A stretch of DNA of 64,000 nt from Paenibacillus amylolyticus (GCF_003719335.1 NZ_RIAS01000004.1:186001-250000); one strand, 5' to 3'. Counted from the stretch's first letter, positions 7,942 to 17,389 are shown. A program made the numbers and translations. Notes: generated from the letters alone by a model not told the origin.

Positions 7942-9174
7942 CTAAGCTTTAGCGGATCGATCACTGCGCAAGAATACAGCACACACGCCGATCAGGGGCA
8001 AAAAGGAACACAGCCGGATGACGAATGAAATGCTGTTCACATCGATCAGAGAACCGATGACAACCGAACCCAGTCCAGCCATACCAAATGACAGGCCAAA
8101 GAACAGTCCAGATACTGTACCAATGTGATGCGGCAGCAATTCCTGAGCGTAGACAATAATAACACTGAAGCCCGACATCAGGATTAATCCGATGATACCG
8201 CATAGCACCATAGACAGGACAGGGCCTGCATAAGGAAGCAGTAGTGAGAACGGAGCGGTACCTGCAATGGAAAACCAGATCATCGGTTTGCGCCCGTAAC
8301 GATCCGCGAGTGGCCCGCCAAGCAAGGTTCCAATCATGCCTGCGAATTGAAGGATAAACAAGCAGAGCTGTGCCTTCGAGAGTGGAAGATGATGCACATC
8401 CGTGTAATAGAAGGCGTAGTATCCTGTCATAGCCGCAATATAAACAAACTTGGAGAATAACAGCAGGATGAGAACAATTATGGATATAACGATTCGTCTT
8501 CGACTCACGGGCTGAGGCGTTGCTTCTGATTCATGTAGCGTGTGCTGTACGGACTGTGTCCGATGGGGGCGTGAGGCGTTCAGCTTATTCTTGTACCAAC
8601 GGCTGACGGAAGCTTGGATAAGGATGCCGATAAGTGCAAAGGCCATTAGCCACAGAAATTGTAACTGACCATGCGGAAGCAGTACAAAAGCAACCAGTAG
8701 GGGGGCAATAGCTTGTCCGGTATTCCCGCCAACCTGAAAGATGGACTGTGCCATGCCGCGCCCTCGACCGGCAGCCAGATGGGCAACACGTGAGGATTCG
8801 GGATGAAGAATGGATGAGCCGATACCAATCAGCGACGCGGATATGAGTAGCATCCATAACGAGGACGAAAAGGCAAAGCCCAGAATCCCGAACAGGGAAA
8901 ATATCATGCCGCCGGGCAGCAGAATAGGCATGGGTTTGCGATCGGATATATAGCCGATCAGTGGTTGCAGCACCGAAGCAGTAATGTTTAGTGCAAAGGC
9001 AATCCAGCCCATCTGTGCAAAGCTGAGATGCATGGCTTGTTGGAACAGCGGGAAGGCTGACGTAACAACCGTTTGCATGGCATCATTCAGCAGATGGGCG
9101 AAACTCACCCCTGCAAGGGCCCAGTTCGCTGCGTGGTTTAGTTGAATTTTGTTTACGGCGGCTTGAGCCATCAT
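7942..9174 (-). CDS. fsr: MFS efflux transporter, fosmidomycin-resistance (Fsr) type
   Basis: A 410-residue major facilitator with about twelve membrane segments and a polar central loop near residues 200-220. The HPESSRVAH segment after helix 4 matches the HPEGSR signature of the Fsr subgroup, which exports fosmidomycin and related compounds. The motif-A-like loop is GYISDRKPMP, repeated in the second half as GPLADRYGRKP. A GAGGTGAT site precedes the start. It is divergent from an AraC-family gene 112 bp away, the usual layout for a locally regulated efflux pump. Confidence 0.8.
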   Translation of the reverse strand: MMAQAAVNKIQLNHAANWALAGVSFAHLLNDAMQTVVTSAFPLFQQAMHLSFAQMGWIAFALNITASVLQPLIGYISDRKPMPILLPGGMIFSLFGILGFAFSSSLWMLLISASLIGIGSSILHPESSRVAHLAAGRGRGMAQSIFQVGGNTGQAIAPLLVAFVLLPHGQLQFLWLMAFALIGILIQASVSRWYKNKLNASRPHRTQSVQHTLHESEATPQPVSRRRIVISIIVLILLLFSKFVYIAAMTGYYAFYYTDVHHLPLSKAQLCLFILQFAGMIGTLLGGPLADRYGRKPMIWFSIAGTAPFSLLLPYAGPVLSMVLCGIIGLILMSGFSVIIVYAQELLPHHIGTVSGLFFGLSFGMAGLGSVVIGSLIDVNSISFVIRLCSFLPLIGVCAVFLRSDRSAKA

Positions 9175-9286
9175 AGATCACCTCGGATATTTTTATCCAT
9201 AATAAAAGATAGCTAGAGAGCTTGTCTTTGTGAAAAGTGCTTGGAATCTAAGCACGATTTGCTATAATGTCAGCAGGTGAGAAACG

Positions 9287-10171
9287 ATGGAATTAAATAT
9301 GACATTCAATGGTTTAGAGTTATGGAAAGCTTCTGGCGGGTTCGCCAATGAACCTCATATGCATGATGACTGGTATCAGGTAACCCTGCCCATTAGAGGT
9401 CAATGCTTGCTGGTGCAGGAACAACAGACGTATACATTACATGCTGGATTCGGAATCATCGCCCATCCCCGGACGGAGCACTTTTTTGAGATCGGTTCGG
9501 ACGCAGCCGTCATTGTCATCAAGTTTCGTAATCTACCAAGAGGATTAGCAGACCGCGGTTCAAGATCAGTTCATTCTGAATTACAGATCACCCAAGCTTT
9601 TGATCCTGCAGAGATCGGCAGACTGTTCCGAGGATGGCATGTGACTGGGCTGGAGGATGAACCGGACCCGTTGCTCATTCAGGAAACCGAGCTGTCTGTA
9701 GAGCAGTATCTTGAACGCATATTGTCTGGACCCGAGCATTCGCATAGAGCAGCAAGAGAAGCTGGTTCCATATGGTCCGGGAGCCCAGAGGGGCTATTGC
9801 TTTCTGGCAATAATCGTCCACATTTCCTTGGAGTTAACGGAAGTAATTTGGGCATAGATCCTCATATGCAGCGTGTATTAGAGTATATTCACAGTGACTT
9901 CACAAACCCGATGGACATCGACTCCATGGCAGCGGTAGCACATCAGAGCAGGTATCATTTTATGCGCTCGTTCAAAATGCTGACAGGTTCAACGCCGTAC
10001 CAGTATCTACTGAATTTACGTGTGGAGGAAGCCGTTCGTTGTCTGCGCAATACAACCGAATCAGTGACGGAAATAAGCTTTGCATTGGGATTCTCACACG
10101 TCAGTCAGTTCTACAGAGCGTTTCAGCGCGTTAAGGGTGTAACACCGATGCAATTTCGCAATCAGTTATGA
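9287..10171 (+). CDS. AraC-family transcriptional regulator
   Basis: A 294-residue protein with an N-terminal cupin-like sensing domain (about 1-110, including EPHMHDDWYQV) and a C-terminal pair of helix-turn-helix motifs (about 195-294, ending in the classic FSHVSQFYRAFQRVKGVTPMQFR). The cupin histidine pattern suggests small-ligand sensing. It is divergent from the Fsr-like efflux gene and probably controls it. The ribosome-binding site AGGTGAG lies upstream of ATG 9287. Confidence 0.85.
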   Translation: MELNMTFNGLELWKASGGFANEPHMHDDWYQVTLPIRGQCLLVQEQQTYTLHAGFGIIAHPRTEHFFEIGSDAAVIVIKFRNLPRGLADRGSRSVHSELQITQAFDPAEIGRLFRGWHVTGLEDEPDPLLIQETELSVEQYLERILSGPEHSHRAAREAGSIWSGSPEGLLLSGNNRPHFLGVNGSNLGIDPHMQRVLEYIHSDFTNPMDIDSMAAVAHQSRYHFMRSFKMLTGSTPYQYLLNLRVEEAVRCLRNTTESVTEISFALGFSHVSQFYRAFQRVKGVTPMQFRNQL

Positions 10172-10193
10172 TACGTCGTTGTAATACATGTTG

Positions 10194-10230
10194 GGGCGGA
10201 ATAGCAACGCTATTTCTGCCCTTTTTTCTT
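10194..10230 (+). terminator. Intrinsic terminator after AraC-family gene
   Basis: GGGCGGAATAGC-AAC-GCTATTTCTGCCC is a stable stem-loop followed by TTTTTTCTTTTT. It lies 22 bases after the stop codon. The rest of the 430-bp gap to the next gene contains the cre site and the two operators listed separately. Confidence 0.88.
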
Positions 10231-10357
10231 TTTCCAATGCGGGTACCATGCAATATTCACGTTTGCTCCTCGGGGCATGGTGTTATAAAAATTAAAGGGT
10301 ATTCCTGATTTTGTTGTTGCTAAACATTCAAGACTCTGCTAAGATGAGAAAAAGTTT

Positions 10358-10373
10358 ATGAAAGCGTATACAT
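10358..10373 (+). promoter_or_regulatory. cre site (CcpA) before pectin uptake operon
   Basis: ATGAAAGCGTATACAT fits the catabolite-responsive element consensus WTGNAANCGNWWNCAW at every defined base. It lies about 240 bp upstream of the first permease start and 10 bp before the first LacI-type operator, so the operon is probably repressed by preferred sugars. Confidence 0.7.
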
Positions 10374-10382
10374 TTAAATTAA

Positions 10383-10400
10383 AATTACAACGTTGTAATT
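10383..10400 (+). promoter_or_regulatory. Perfect 18-bp LacI-type operator, copy 1
   Basis: AATTACAACGTTGTAATT is a perfect palindrome centred on CG, the form bound by LacI/GalR dimers. The LacI-family gene at 14144 in the same cluster is the obvious binder. A five-codon frame TTG-AAA-AGG-CAT-AGT-TGA follows at 10415 behind GGGGGA. Confidence 0.75.
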
Positions 10401-10557
10401 GGGGGATGTAAGATTTGAAAAGGCATAGTTGAGGCATAAAAGAGACCGAATAAATGCAATTTCTCTTGTAATTATGCGATATAGTATGGGTTGTTACAAA
10501 ATTGGAGTTAGCCCGATATCAGATGTATTATGGGAAACGAGATTTTTTTTATTAAAA

Positions 10558-10575
10558 AATTCAAACGTTGTAATT
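10558..10575 (+). promoter_or_regulatory. LacI-type operator, copy 2
   Basis: AATTCAAACGTTGTAATT differs from copy 1 at two bases in the left arm. The two centres are 175 bp apart, and this copy lies 25 bp before the TTG start of the permease gene. A pair at this distance could support DNA looping. Confidence 0.7.
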
Positions 10576-10599
10576 TTGGAACGAAGGGGAGTGTTTACG

Positions 10600-11517
10600 T
10601 TGAAAAAACGCATGTCCACGCTGTTCAGTCTGATTCGGCGGGATAAGTATTTGTTGCTGATGTTCTCACCAATCTTTCTGTATTATCTCATCTTCATGTA
10701 TCTGCCCATGCCGGGTGTACTGCTTGCTTTTCGCAACTTTATACCGGGTCAAGGCATGTTCAGTGGCGAATGGGTGGGGCTGCGCTGGTTTGAGCAGTTC
10801 GTCAACTCGATTTACTTCTGGCGGCTGTTGCGTAATACCTTTTTACTTGCCTTCCTGCCACTCCTGTTCGGTTTCTCCATCCCCATTCTATTTGCAGTCT
10901 GCATCGTAGAGATTAAGAATCGAACCTTTAAACGCTTTGCGCAAACCGTAACTTATCTTCCTCACTTTATCTCCACCGTTGTGGTGGCCGGCATTATTAT
11001 CAACTTCCTATCACCAACAGACGGTATCATCAACACCCTGATCGCAAGACTCGGTATGGAAAAAATAAACTTCATGATGGATGCCAGCTGGTTCCGCACC
11101 ATCTTCACAAGTTCAGACATCTGGCAGAGCTTTGGTTTCAGCTCGATCATCTACATCGCAGCCATTATGGGAATTGACCCTGAGATGTATGACTCCGGCA
11201 AAATCGATGGCGTAAACAAGTTCCAGGAGTTGTGGCATCTTACCCTGCCAAGCATCAAACCAACCATCGTTATTCTGTTGCTGCTGTCGCTTGGCGGCAT
11301 TATGAGCGTAGGCTTCGAGAAAGTATACCTGCTCTATAACGGAGCCACATATGAAACGGCAGATGTGCTGTCTACTTATGTGTACCGTATGGGGATTGAG
11401 GGTCAGAACTATGGCTTCGCTACAGCTATTGGACTATTCAACTCGATCATCACCTTTATCCTTGTTTTTGCAGCCAATACGTTGACTCGCCGCCTGACCA
11501 AAATGTCACTCTGGTAA
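10600..11517 (+). CDS. ABC sugar permease, LplB/YteP type
   Basis: A 305-residue membrane permease with six predicted helices and the EAA-loop signature near DPEMYDSGKIDGVNKFQELWHLTLP, which contacts the ATPase. It resembles LplB and YteP, permeases for complex saccharides such as rhamnogalacturonan oligomers. The TTG start at 10600 is chosen because AAGGGGAG ends eight bases upstream and it begins MKKRMSTLFS; a longer frame from 10429 would cross operator copy 2. The partner permease and binding protein follow. No ATPase is encoded in the cluster, consistent with use of a shared MsmX-type ATPase. Confidence 0.87.
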   Translation: MKKRMSTLFSLIRRDKYLLLMFSPIFLYYLIFMYLPMPGVLLAFRNFIPGQGMFSGEWVGLRWFEQFVNSIYFWRLLRNTFLLAFLPLLFGFSIPILFAVCIVEIKNRTFKRFAQTVTYLPHFISTVVVAGIIINFLSPTDGIINTLIARLGMEKINFMMDASWFRTIFTSSDIWQSFGFSSIIYIAAIMGIDPEMYDSGKIDGVNKFQELWHLTLPSIKPTIVILLLLSLGGIMSVGFEKVYLLYNGATYETADVLSTYVYRMGIEGQNYGFATAIGLFNSIITFILVFAANTLTRRLTKMSLW

Positions 11518-11546
11518 GACACACACTGATCCAAAGGAGAACCTGT

Positions 11547-12428
11547 ATGCAAAAATCGAGAAGTGACCGATTATTCTATGTCTTCGTCTACCTGCTGACC
11601 ATCCTGGCGGTTGTAGTCACCTTATATCCATTCCTTTACGTGGTCAGCATTTCCTTCAGTTCGGTGGATGCCATCGATAAACAGAAAGTGGTGCTATGGC
11701 CTGTAGGGTTCACACTCTCAGGATATAAGATGGTGCTGCAATATAAGGAACTGTGGGTTTCCTTCTATAACACGGTCTGGTACACCGTTGTGGGTACGCT
11801 GCTTAACATTGTGGCGACTTGCCTTGCCGCATTCCCGTTGTCGAGACAGCAGTTTTTCCTGCGGCGCAAGCTGAACTTCTTCATTGCTTTCACCATGTAT
11901 TTCTCAGGTGGACTCATTCCGGTCTACATGCTGATTACATCACTCGGTCTGTACAATACTCGCTGGGTGATGGTGCTGCCTGTGCTGGTCATTACGTTTA
12001 ACGTCATGATCTGCCGTTCGGCCTTTGAAGGTATTCCGAATGAAATCTTTGAAAGCGCCAGTATTGACGGAGCGAATGAGATGACGATGTTGTATCGTCT
12101 GGCCGTTCCGATTATTAAGCCTACACTAGCCGTGCTGACACTATACTACGCCGTATTCCACTGGAACAATTTTTTCTCAGCCTTGCTGTATCTAGGCAAA
12201 CAGGATATGCAACCGCTCCAGATGTTCCTGCGAAGGGTGCTGATCATGGCTTCGCCAGAGGTGATGCAGAAGATGGGCGGTACGATGACATCCGGCGCAC
12301 TGGCGGTTTCATCGCTTCAAGTTCGTTATGTATCCATCGTGGTCAGCATTCTGCCGATCGTGATGATCTACCCGTTTATCCAACGGTACTTCGTTAAGGG
12401 CATTACCCTCGGAGCCGTGAAAGGATAG
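11547..12428 (+). CDS. ABC sugar permease, LplC/YtcP type
   Basis: A 293-residue six-helix permease of the carbohydrate uptake CUT1 family, second half of the heterodimeric channel. The EAA-loop is seen in PNEIFESASIDGANEMTMLYRLAVP. AAAGGAGA precedes ATG 11547, 30 bp after the first permease. It is most like YtcP/LplC proteins, which work with large lipoprotein binding proteins such as the one encoded next. Confidence 0.88.
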   Translation: MQKSRSDRLFYVFVYLLTILAVVVTLYPFLYVVSISFSSVDAIDKQKVVLWPVGFTLSGYKMVLQYKELWVSFYNTVWYTVVGTLLNIVATCLAAFPLSRQQFFLRRKLNFFIAFTMYFSGGLIPVYMLITSLGLYNTRWVMVLPVLVITFNVMICRSAFEGIPNEIFESASIDGANEMTMLYRLAVPIIKPTLAVLTLYYAVFHWNNFFSALLYLGKQDMQPLQMFLRRVLIMASPEVMQKMGGTMTSGALAVSSLQVRYVSIVVSILPIVMIYPFIQRYFVKGITLGAVKG

Positions 12429-12509
12429 ATTGCATTACCAAGCACCACAGTCATTCAAGCAAGTCATTCAAGGGAGTTCAAAAGGGTTCATACCAAGGAG
12501 GAATGATGG

Positions 12510-14105
12510 ATGAAAGTCAAAGGGGCAGGAAGAAAAAGTGTAATTGCGGCGATACTTGCGATCAGTTTGGCGGGTTGCAGCGGGGGAACAGGTACAGGAA
12601 GCGATGCGGGGAAAACACCTGAAAGTACAGAGAAAGCCTTCAATTATACTGGCGCTGGGCCGGTAACGGATCAACCGGATGCGAAGCTGTCCATCCTGGC
12701 AACGAACGCATGGACAACCAACGTGGATTTGTCCACTGCAGCGATCGTTAAGAAAATTGAGAGTAATGCAGGTGTAAAAGTCGATTGGGATCTGATTCCT
12801 CCTCAGAATTATGCGGATGCGGTCAATCCAAGACTGGCTGCTGGTACAGGACTCCCGGATATCGTTTACCTGCCGGATCAGGATCAATTAATGAAATATA
12901 TTAACAGCGGTCTGTTTATTCCAATCAATGATCTGGTAGATAAGTACGGCGTCAATCTCAAAAAAATATATGAAAAGTCGCCATCAGTGAAAGCCAGTTT
13001 AACGACGCCAGATGGTAAAATGTATTATGTTCCCCAGCAGACGCTGACGCGTAACTACATGCCTGTATTCATGGTGAATGAGCGTTGGCTCAAAAAGCTG
13101 GGATTATCTGAGCCAACCACGCTGGATGAGTTCACAGCCATGCTGCGCAAATTTAAAACAGAAGACCCGAACGGCAACGGCAAAGCCGATGAGATTCCAT
13201 TGTCGATGGAATCAAAGTTTGTGCCGATGGCCTTTGGGCCAGCCTTTGGACTTGACCTATCGAACAATTTTTATGCAGACGATCAAGGCAAAGTGCACTT
13301 CAGCTATTATGAGCCGGCCTACAAGGAATACCTGACTTACTTGAATGGTCTGTACAAGGAAGGTCTGCTCGGAGTGGACTACGCGAGTACCACAAGCGAC
13401 CAGGTTACTTCACGGATCTCGCAAGACGTAACCGGAGCGACGTTTAATTTCAGCTGGTATATGTCGATGGTGTACAGCCCACTCTTCAAGGATTACAAGC
13501 CGGAAGAGCCAATTATCAAAGGCATTCTGCCATTAAAAGGGCCGCACGGAGACCAGTTCTACATCGGACGTACACCGGTTAGTGGTATCTTCGGCATCAG
13601 TAAGGATAGCAAAAATCCGGAACTGGCTTTCCGCTTCCTGGATTATGCAGTGAGTGACGAAGCACAGACATATTACACTTGGGGCATCAAGGATGATACG
13701 TATACAGAAGAGAATGGCGTGAAGAAATTCACAGATAAAGGTAAGGACAATGAATATATCCAGAAGCTCGGAATTGGCCCAGTTAACTTGCCAAACATCC
13801 AATCCACGGATTCAGCGGATTCGATCGTTGCACCATGGCACGCGAAGCTGGACAAAGAATTAGAGAAATATGTGCGTGAACCGTTCCCGTTTGTGTATGC
13901 TCTGCCGGATGAAGCGAGCGTAGAGAGCATGTCTATGCCTGACATTACCACATATGTTGAAGAGATGAACTTCAAGTTTATTAGCGGTGATGCAAGCCTG
14001 GATCAGTTCGACAAGTACATCGAGACACTAAAAAGCATGAACGTTGAACAGGTGATCGCAGGCAGACAGGCACAATACGATCGCTATAAAGCTGCACAGA
14101 AATAA
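12510..14105 (+). CDS. Extracellular sugar-binding lipoprotein, YtcQ/LplA type
   Basis: A 531-residue lipoprotein with a basic N-terminus, a hydrophobic segment and lipobox SLAGC (Cys about 23), then a low-complexity linker. The mature part is a large cluster-type solute-binding fold with the calcium-loop-like motif DPNGNGKADEIP (about 215-226) shared by YtcQ and LplA. It should deliver pectin-derived oligosaccharides to the two permeases just upstream. AAGGAGGA precedes ATG 12510. The ligand is inferred from the neighbouring GH105 and CE8 genes. Confidence 0.87.
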   Translation: MKVKGAGRKSVIAAILAISLAGCSGGTGTGSDAGKTPESTEKAFNYTGAGPVTDQPDAKLSILATNAWTTNVDLSTAAIVKKIESNAGVKVDWDLIPPQNYADAVNPRLAAGTGLPDIVYLPDQDQLMKYINSGLFIPINDLVDKYGVNLKKIYEKSPSVKASLTTPDGKMYYVPQQTLTRNYMPVFMVNERWLKKLGLSEPTTLDEFTAMLRKFKTEDPNGNGKADEIPLSMESKFVPMAFGPAFGLDLSNNFYADDQGKVHFSYYEPAYKEYLTYLNGLYKEGLLGVDYASTTSDQVTSRISQDVTGATFNFSWYMSMVYSPLFKDYKPEEPIIKGILPLKGPHGDQFYIGRTPVSGIFGISKDSKNPELAFRFLDYAVSDEAQTYYTWGIKDDTYTEENGVKKFTDKGKDNEYIQKLGIGPVNLPNIQSTDSADSIVAPWHAKLDKELEKYVREPFPFVYALPDEASVESMSMPDITTYVEEMNFKFISGDASLDQFDKYIETLKSMNVEQVIAGRQAQYDRYKAAQK

Positions 14106-14143
14106 GAAACAGGTTTCAGGCATATGAGAGGTGTTGATTCAAT

Positions 14144-15112
14144 TTGATTACCATTAAAGATATAGCGAAACTGGCGGGGGTAAGCTACAGCACGGTATCG
14201 AAAGCGCTGAATGATGATCCCCGGATCAAACCGGCGACCAAGCAGAAGGTGCTCGCGGTAGCGGAAAAACACCAATACCGGAAAAATATGCTGGCCCGGC
14301 AGCTCTCCACCGGCAGAAGCAATATCATCGGCTTTGTGCTGGACGAACTGAGCAATCCATTGTTCTCCAACATTTCGGGTAGCCTGCATACCGAGCTGAA
14401 GAAGCGAGGATATCAGATGATTCTGGTTGTTGCCGATGACGGGGTGGACGTGTTCAGCCAGCTGCGTGTCGATGGTTGTATTTTGTGGGACTATGCGCTG
14501 GACAACCGGGATGCATTCTGGAAAAAGTTTGCGACCTTGAACATGCCGTGTTTTGTACTCGGTACAGATGAAGCCCCGAATTCTCCTTACATCAAGATTG
14601 ATCGTAAGGAGGGGCTGTACAAGGCCGTGGAGCATCTGAAGTCACTCGGTCACAGCCGAATTGGATTTATCGGTAACTCACAGCATGTGAAGCTGGAGGG
14701 ATATCGGGAAGCCTTGCAGCGCACAGGACTGACTTTTAATGAGGACGATGTGTTGCCCGCGCATTCTTCGTGGGAGGACGGGTATTTCGCGATCCGGAAT
14801 TATACGTTTGGTGCGGAGTCTCCCACGGCATTTATCGGCTTGAACAACCTCGTCACACGGGGAGCACTTCGGGCGTTGCTCGAAGCGGGCTACAGCGTGC
14901 CGCGTGATATCTCGATTATCGGTTATGACGATCTGCCGGATATGCAGTATGCCGAAGTAGCATTGACCACCATTGGCCCGCCGCTGGATGAACTGGCTGC
15001 TCAGGCGGCAGAGCTCATCGTCTCCCTGATTCGTGACGAGCAGGTGGATGTGCCGGTGGTCATCCAGCCGAAGCTGAATCTGCGTAATTCAACAGCAACG
15101 TGCCGGCAGTAA
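14144..15112 (+). CDS. LacI-family regulator of the pectin cluster
   Basis: A 322-residue LacI/GalR protein. The N-terminal helix-turn-helix TIKDIAKLAGVSYSTVSKALN (residues 3-23) is canonical, followed by a hinge and a periplasmic-binding-like effector domain ending with IIGYDDLP and ALTTIGPP. The TTG start gives MITIKD, the normal N-terminus of the family. It lies inside the operon between the binding-protein and GH105 genes and probably represses the operon through the two palindromes at 10383 and 10558. The likely inducer is an unsaturated galacturonate-containing oligosaccharide, by inference. Confidence 0.9.
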   Translation: MITIKDIAKLAGVSYSTVSKALNDDPRIKPATKQKVLAVAEKHQYRKNMLARQLSTGRSNIIGFVLDELSNPLFSNISGSLHTELKKRGYQMILVVADDGVDVFSQLRVDGCILWDYALDNRDAFWKKFATLNMPCFVLGTDEAPNSPYIKIDRKEGLYKAVEHLKSLGHSRIGFIGNSQHVKLEGYREALQRTGLTFNEDDVLPAHSSWEDGYFAIRNYTFGAESPTAFIGLNNLVTRGALRALLEAGYSVPRDISIIGYDDLPDMQYAEVALTTIGPPLDELAAQAAELIVSLIRDEQVDVPVVIQPKLNLRNSTATCRQ

Positions 15113-15125
15113 TGCCGGCTTTATA
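15102..15125 (+). terminator. Weak hairpin overlapping the LacI stop codon
   Basis: GCCGGC-AGTAAT-GCCGGC followed by TTTAT forms a six-pair hairpin around the stop codon. It may attenuate transcription into the enzyme genes rather than end it fully. Confidence 0.35.
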
Positions 15126-15233
15126 GAAGATAGTTAGCTTAGAACGAATACGTAGAATGAGAGCAGTGGCTAGTAACAGATTCGATGCACGGTATTGCAT
15201 TGGAATTCATATAAACTACTAGGAGGTAACGCG

Positions 15234-16346
15234 ATGCAGGTACAGACGCAGTTATCCTGGTCTGAGCGAATTGCAGCTACGATCATGCAGCAATGTAACG
15301 AGGATGGTTTCCATGCATTTCCTTCAGGGCGATGGGCATACGTGGAAGGTATGACGTTAATGGCTATGGCACGAACAGGAGAAGAATACGGCAAGCAGGA
15401 ATATATCGATTTTATGAAAAGACATATGGATCTGTATGTGCAGCCAGACGGCTCTATCGGTACGTATTCTCTGGAAGAATATAACCTGGACCAGATTAAC
15501 CAAGGGAAGAACCTGTTTGCGTTGTTGGACGATGCCAAGGATGGACGTTATGCGGAGGCGGCTCATCTGCTCGCTGCGCAACTGGCAGGGCAGCCTCGCA
15601 CATCCGAGGGTGGTTTCTGGCACAAAAAAATCTATCCGTTCCAGATGTGGCTGGATGGACTGTACATGTCTTCCCCTTTTCTCTCCCAATATGCGAAGAC
15701 GTTTCAGCGTCCCGAGTTATGGGACGAGGTCGCGCATCAAATATTACTGATTGAACGCCAGACGCGTGATCCGCGTACCGGGCTGTTATACCACGGCTGG
15801 GATGAATCTAAAGAGCAGATTTGGGCCGACTCCTTGACTGGATGTTCCCCGCACTTCTGGAGCCGAGCTATGGGCTGGTATGCCATGGCCATCGTGGATA
15901 GCGTGGAACATTTCCCGCTGAATCATCCGAAACGAGGGACGATCATTGGTATCTTTGAGCGGATGTGTAACGCCTTGGTACGTGTACAGGAGCAGGAGAG
16001 CGGACTATGGTTCCAGGTGCTGGATCAAGGGTTCCGCAAAGGGAATTATTTGGAAGCTTCAGGGTCAAGCATGTTTGTATATGCCATTGCGAAAGGTGTA
16101 CGTTTGCATTATCTGGAACCTCACTTCAGAGCTGCGGCGGAAAAAGGATGGCAAGGGCTTACCTCCAAGCTGGTGGAGGAGACCACTGAAGGCGTTCGGT
16201 TGAACGGCATCTGCCACGGTGCAGGATTGAGTCTGGATCGTGATGGCTCGTACGGCTACTATGTCAGCGAGGCCATTGTAAGCGATTCCTTTATGGGTGT
16301 TGCTCCGTTGTTGCTGGCGGCACTGGAAATGGAGCGTTTGCCATGA
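15234..16346 (+). CDS. GH105 unsaturated rhamnogalacturonyl/glucuronyl hydrolase (YteR/YesR-like)
   Basis: A 370-residue cytoplasmic enzyme with the alpha/alpha six-barrel of glycoside hydrolase family 105. It removes the terminal unsaturated galacturonate left by pectate and rhamnogalacturonan lyases. The catalytic aspartate is in QMWLDGLYM, near residue 139, and the family segments GCSPHFWSRAMGWYAMA and YLEASGSSMFVYAI are present. No signal peptide is seen, so it acts on imported oligosaccharides. TAGGAGGT precedes ATG 15234 by seven bases. Its last four bases overlap the CE8 start, so the two enzymes are translationally coupled. Confidence 0.9.
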   Translation: MQVQTQLSWSERIAATIMQQCNEDGFHAFPSGRWAYVEGMTLMAMARTGEEYGKQEYIDFMKRHMDLYVQPDGSIGTYSLEEYNLDQINQGKNLFALLDDAKDGRYAEAAHLLAAQLAGQPRTSEGGFWHKKIYPFQMWLDGLYMSSPFLSQYAKTFQRPELWDEVAHQILLIERQTRDPRTGLLYHGWDESKEQIWADSLTGCSPHFWSRAMGWYAMAIVDSVEHFPLNHPKRGTIIGIFERMCNALVRVQEQESGLWFQVLDQGFRKGNYLEASGSSMFVYAIAKGVRLHYLEPHFRAAAEKGWQGLTSKLVEETTEGVRLNGICHGAGLSLDRDGSYGYYVSEAIVSDSFMGVAPLLLAALEMERLP

Positions 16347-17389
16347 CGGAGAAACGCTCGGCAGCGGATCTCGTGATGGAGTCATCTGCTCCCAGTATTA
16401 CGGTTGCTTCTGACGGATCAGGAGATTATACAACCATTCAGGCGGCGGTGGATGCTCATCCGGATCATGGTACTCACGGCCTTCCGATTCGAGTGAAGGC
16501 AGGCGTATATTATGAGAAGCTGCACATGGATAAGCCGGGCATCCATCTGATTGGTGAGGGCGCCGAGCAGACGATCATCACCTATGATGACCATGCACTC
16601 AAGCGATTTCCCGACGGTTCACAGTATCATACATTCCATTCGTACACAGCGTTTATCGGGGCTGATGATTTCAAGGCGGAAGGCATCTCTTTCGTGAATT
16701 CGGCTGGGCCAGGCAGCGAGGTAGGACAGGCGCTAGCAGTCTATGTGGATGGAGATCGTGCTGTGTTCCGCGGATGCCGTTTTATCGGTCATCAGGATAC
16801 GATCTTTACCGGACCGTTGCCTGAGCAACCGCTGGACCGCAGTTATTTCGGTGGGCCTCGTGACGGTGCCGAGCGCAGGAAGTTAAGACAGTACTTCGAG
16901 GATTGTTATATCGAAGGGGATATCGACTTTATTTTTGGCTCGGCTACGGTTGTGTTCAAGGGTTGTGAGATCTTCACGAAGAGTCGCTTGACGGAAGCGG
17001 AGGTTGCGGAAGGACATGTGAATGGCTGGATTACGGCGGCCTCTACACCAGAAGATATTCGTTACGGGTATGTGTTTATGGAATGTGATCTGACCAGCAA
17101 TGCCCCTCCGCAATCGGTGTATCTGGGCAGGCCGTGGCGTAATCATTCCAAAGTCTGTTTCCTGAACTGCTGGCTCGGTGCGCATGTGAAACAGGAAGGC
17201 TGGCATAACTGGAACAAGGTCGAAGCGGAAACCACGGTTAATTACGCCGAATATAAAAGTGCCGGGCCAGGAGCCGGACGTGCCGATGTGCGCGTGCCTT
17301 GGTCTCACATACTGACAGAGGAAGAAGCAGCCGAGTATGCGTTGTCCCTCGTTCTGTCGGGGGAGGATGGCTGGAAGCCATTTGAATAA
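16343..17389 (+). CDS. Pectinesterase, carbohydrate esterase family 8, cytoplasmic form
   Basis: A 348-residue CE8 beta-helix enzyme that removes methyl esters from polygalacturonate. The family landmarks are FRGCRFIGHQDT (catalytic Asp and stabilising Gln), GDIDFIFGSA (nucleophile Asp) and LGRPWR (substrate-binding Arg and Trp). There is no signal peptide, unlike plant-cell-wall-directed pectinesterases, so it probably demethylates short imported oligomers together with GH105. Its ATG overlaps the GH105 stop. An unusual insertion (DDHALKRFPDGSQYHTFHS) lies in the N-terminal third. Confidence 0.9.
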   Translation: MTEKRSAADLVMESSAPSITVASDGSGDYTTIQAAVDAHPDHGTHGLPIRVKAGVYYEKLHMDKPGIHLIGEGAEQTIITYDDHALKRFPDGSQYHTFHSYTAFIGADDFKAEGISFVNSAGPGSEVGQALAVYVDGDRAVFRGCRFIGHQDTIFTGPLPEQPLDRSYFGGPRDGAERRKLRQYFEDCYIEGDIDFIFGSATVVFKGCEIFTKSRLTEAEVAEGHVNGWITAASTPEDIRYGYVFMECDLTSNAPPQSVYLGRPWRNHSKVCFLNCWLGAHVKQEGWHNWNKVEAETTVNYAEYKSAGPGAGRADVRVPWSHILTEEEAAEYALSLVLSGEDGWKPFE

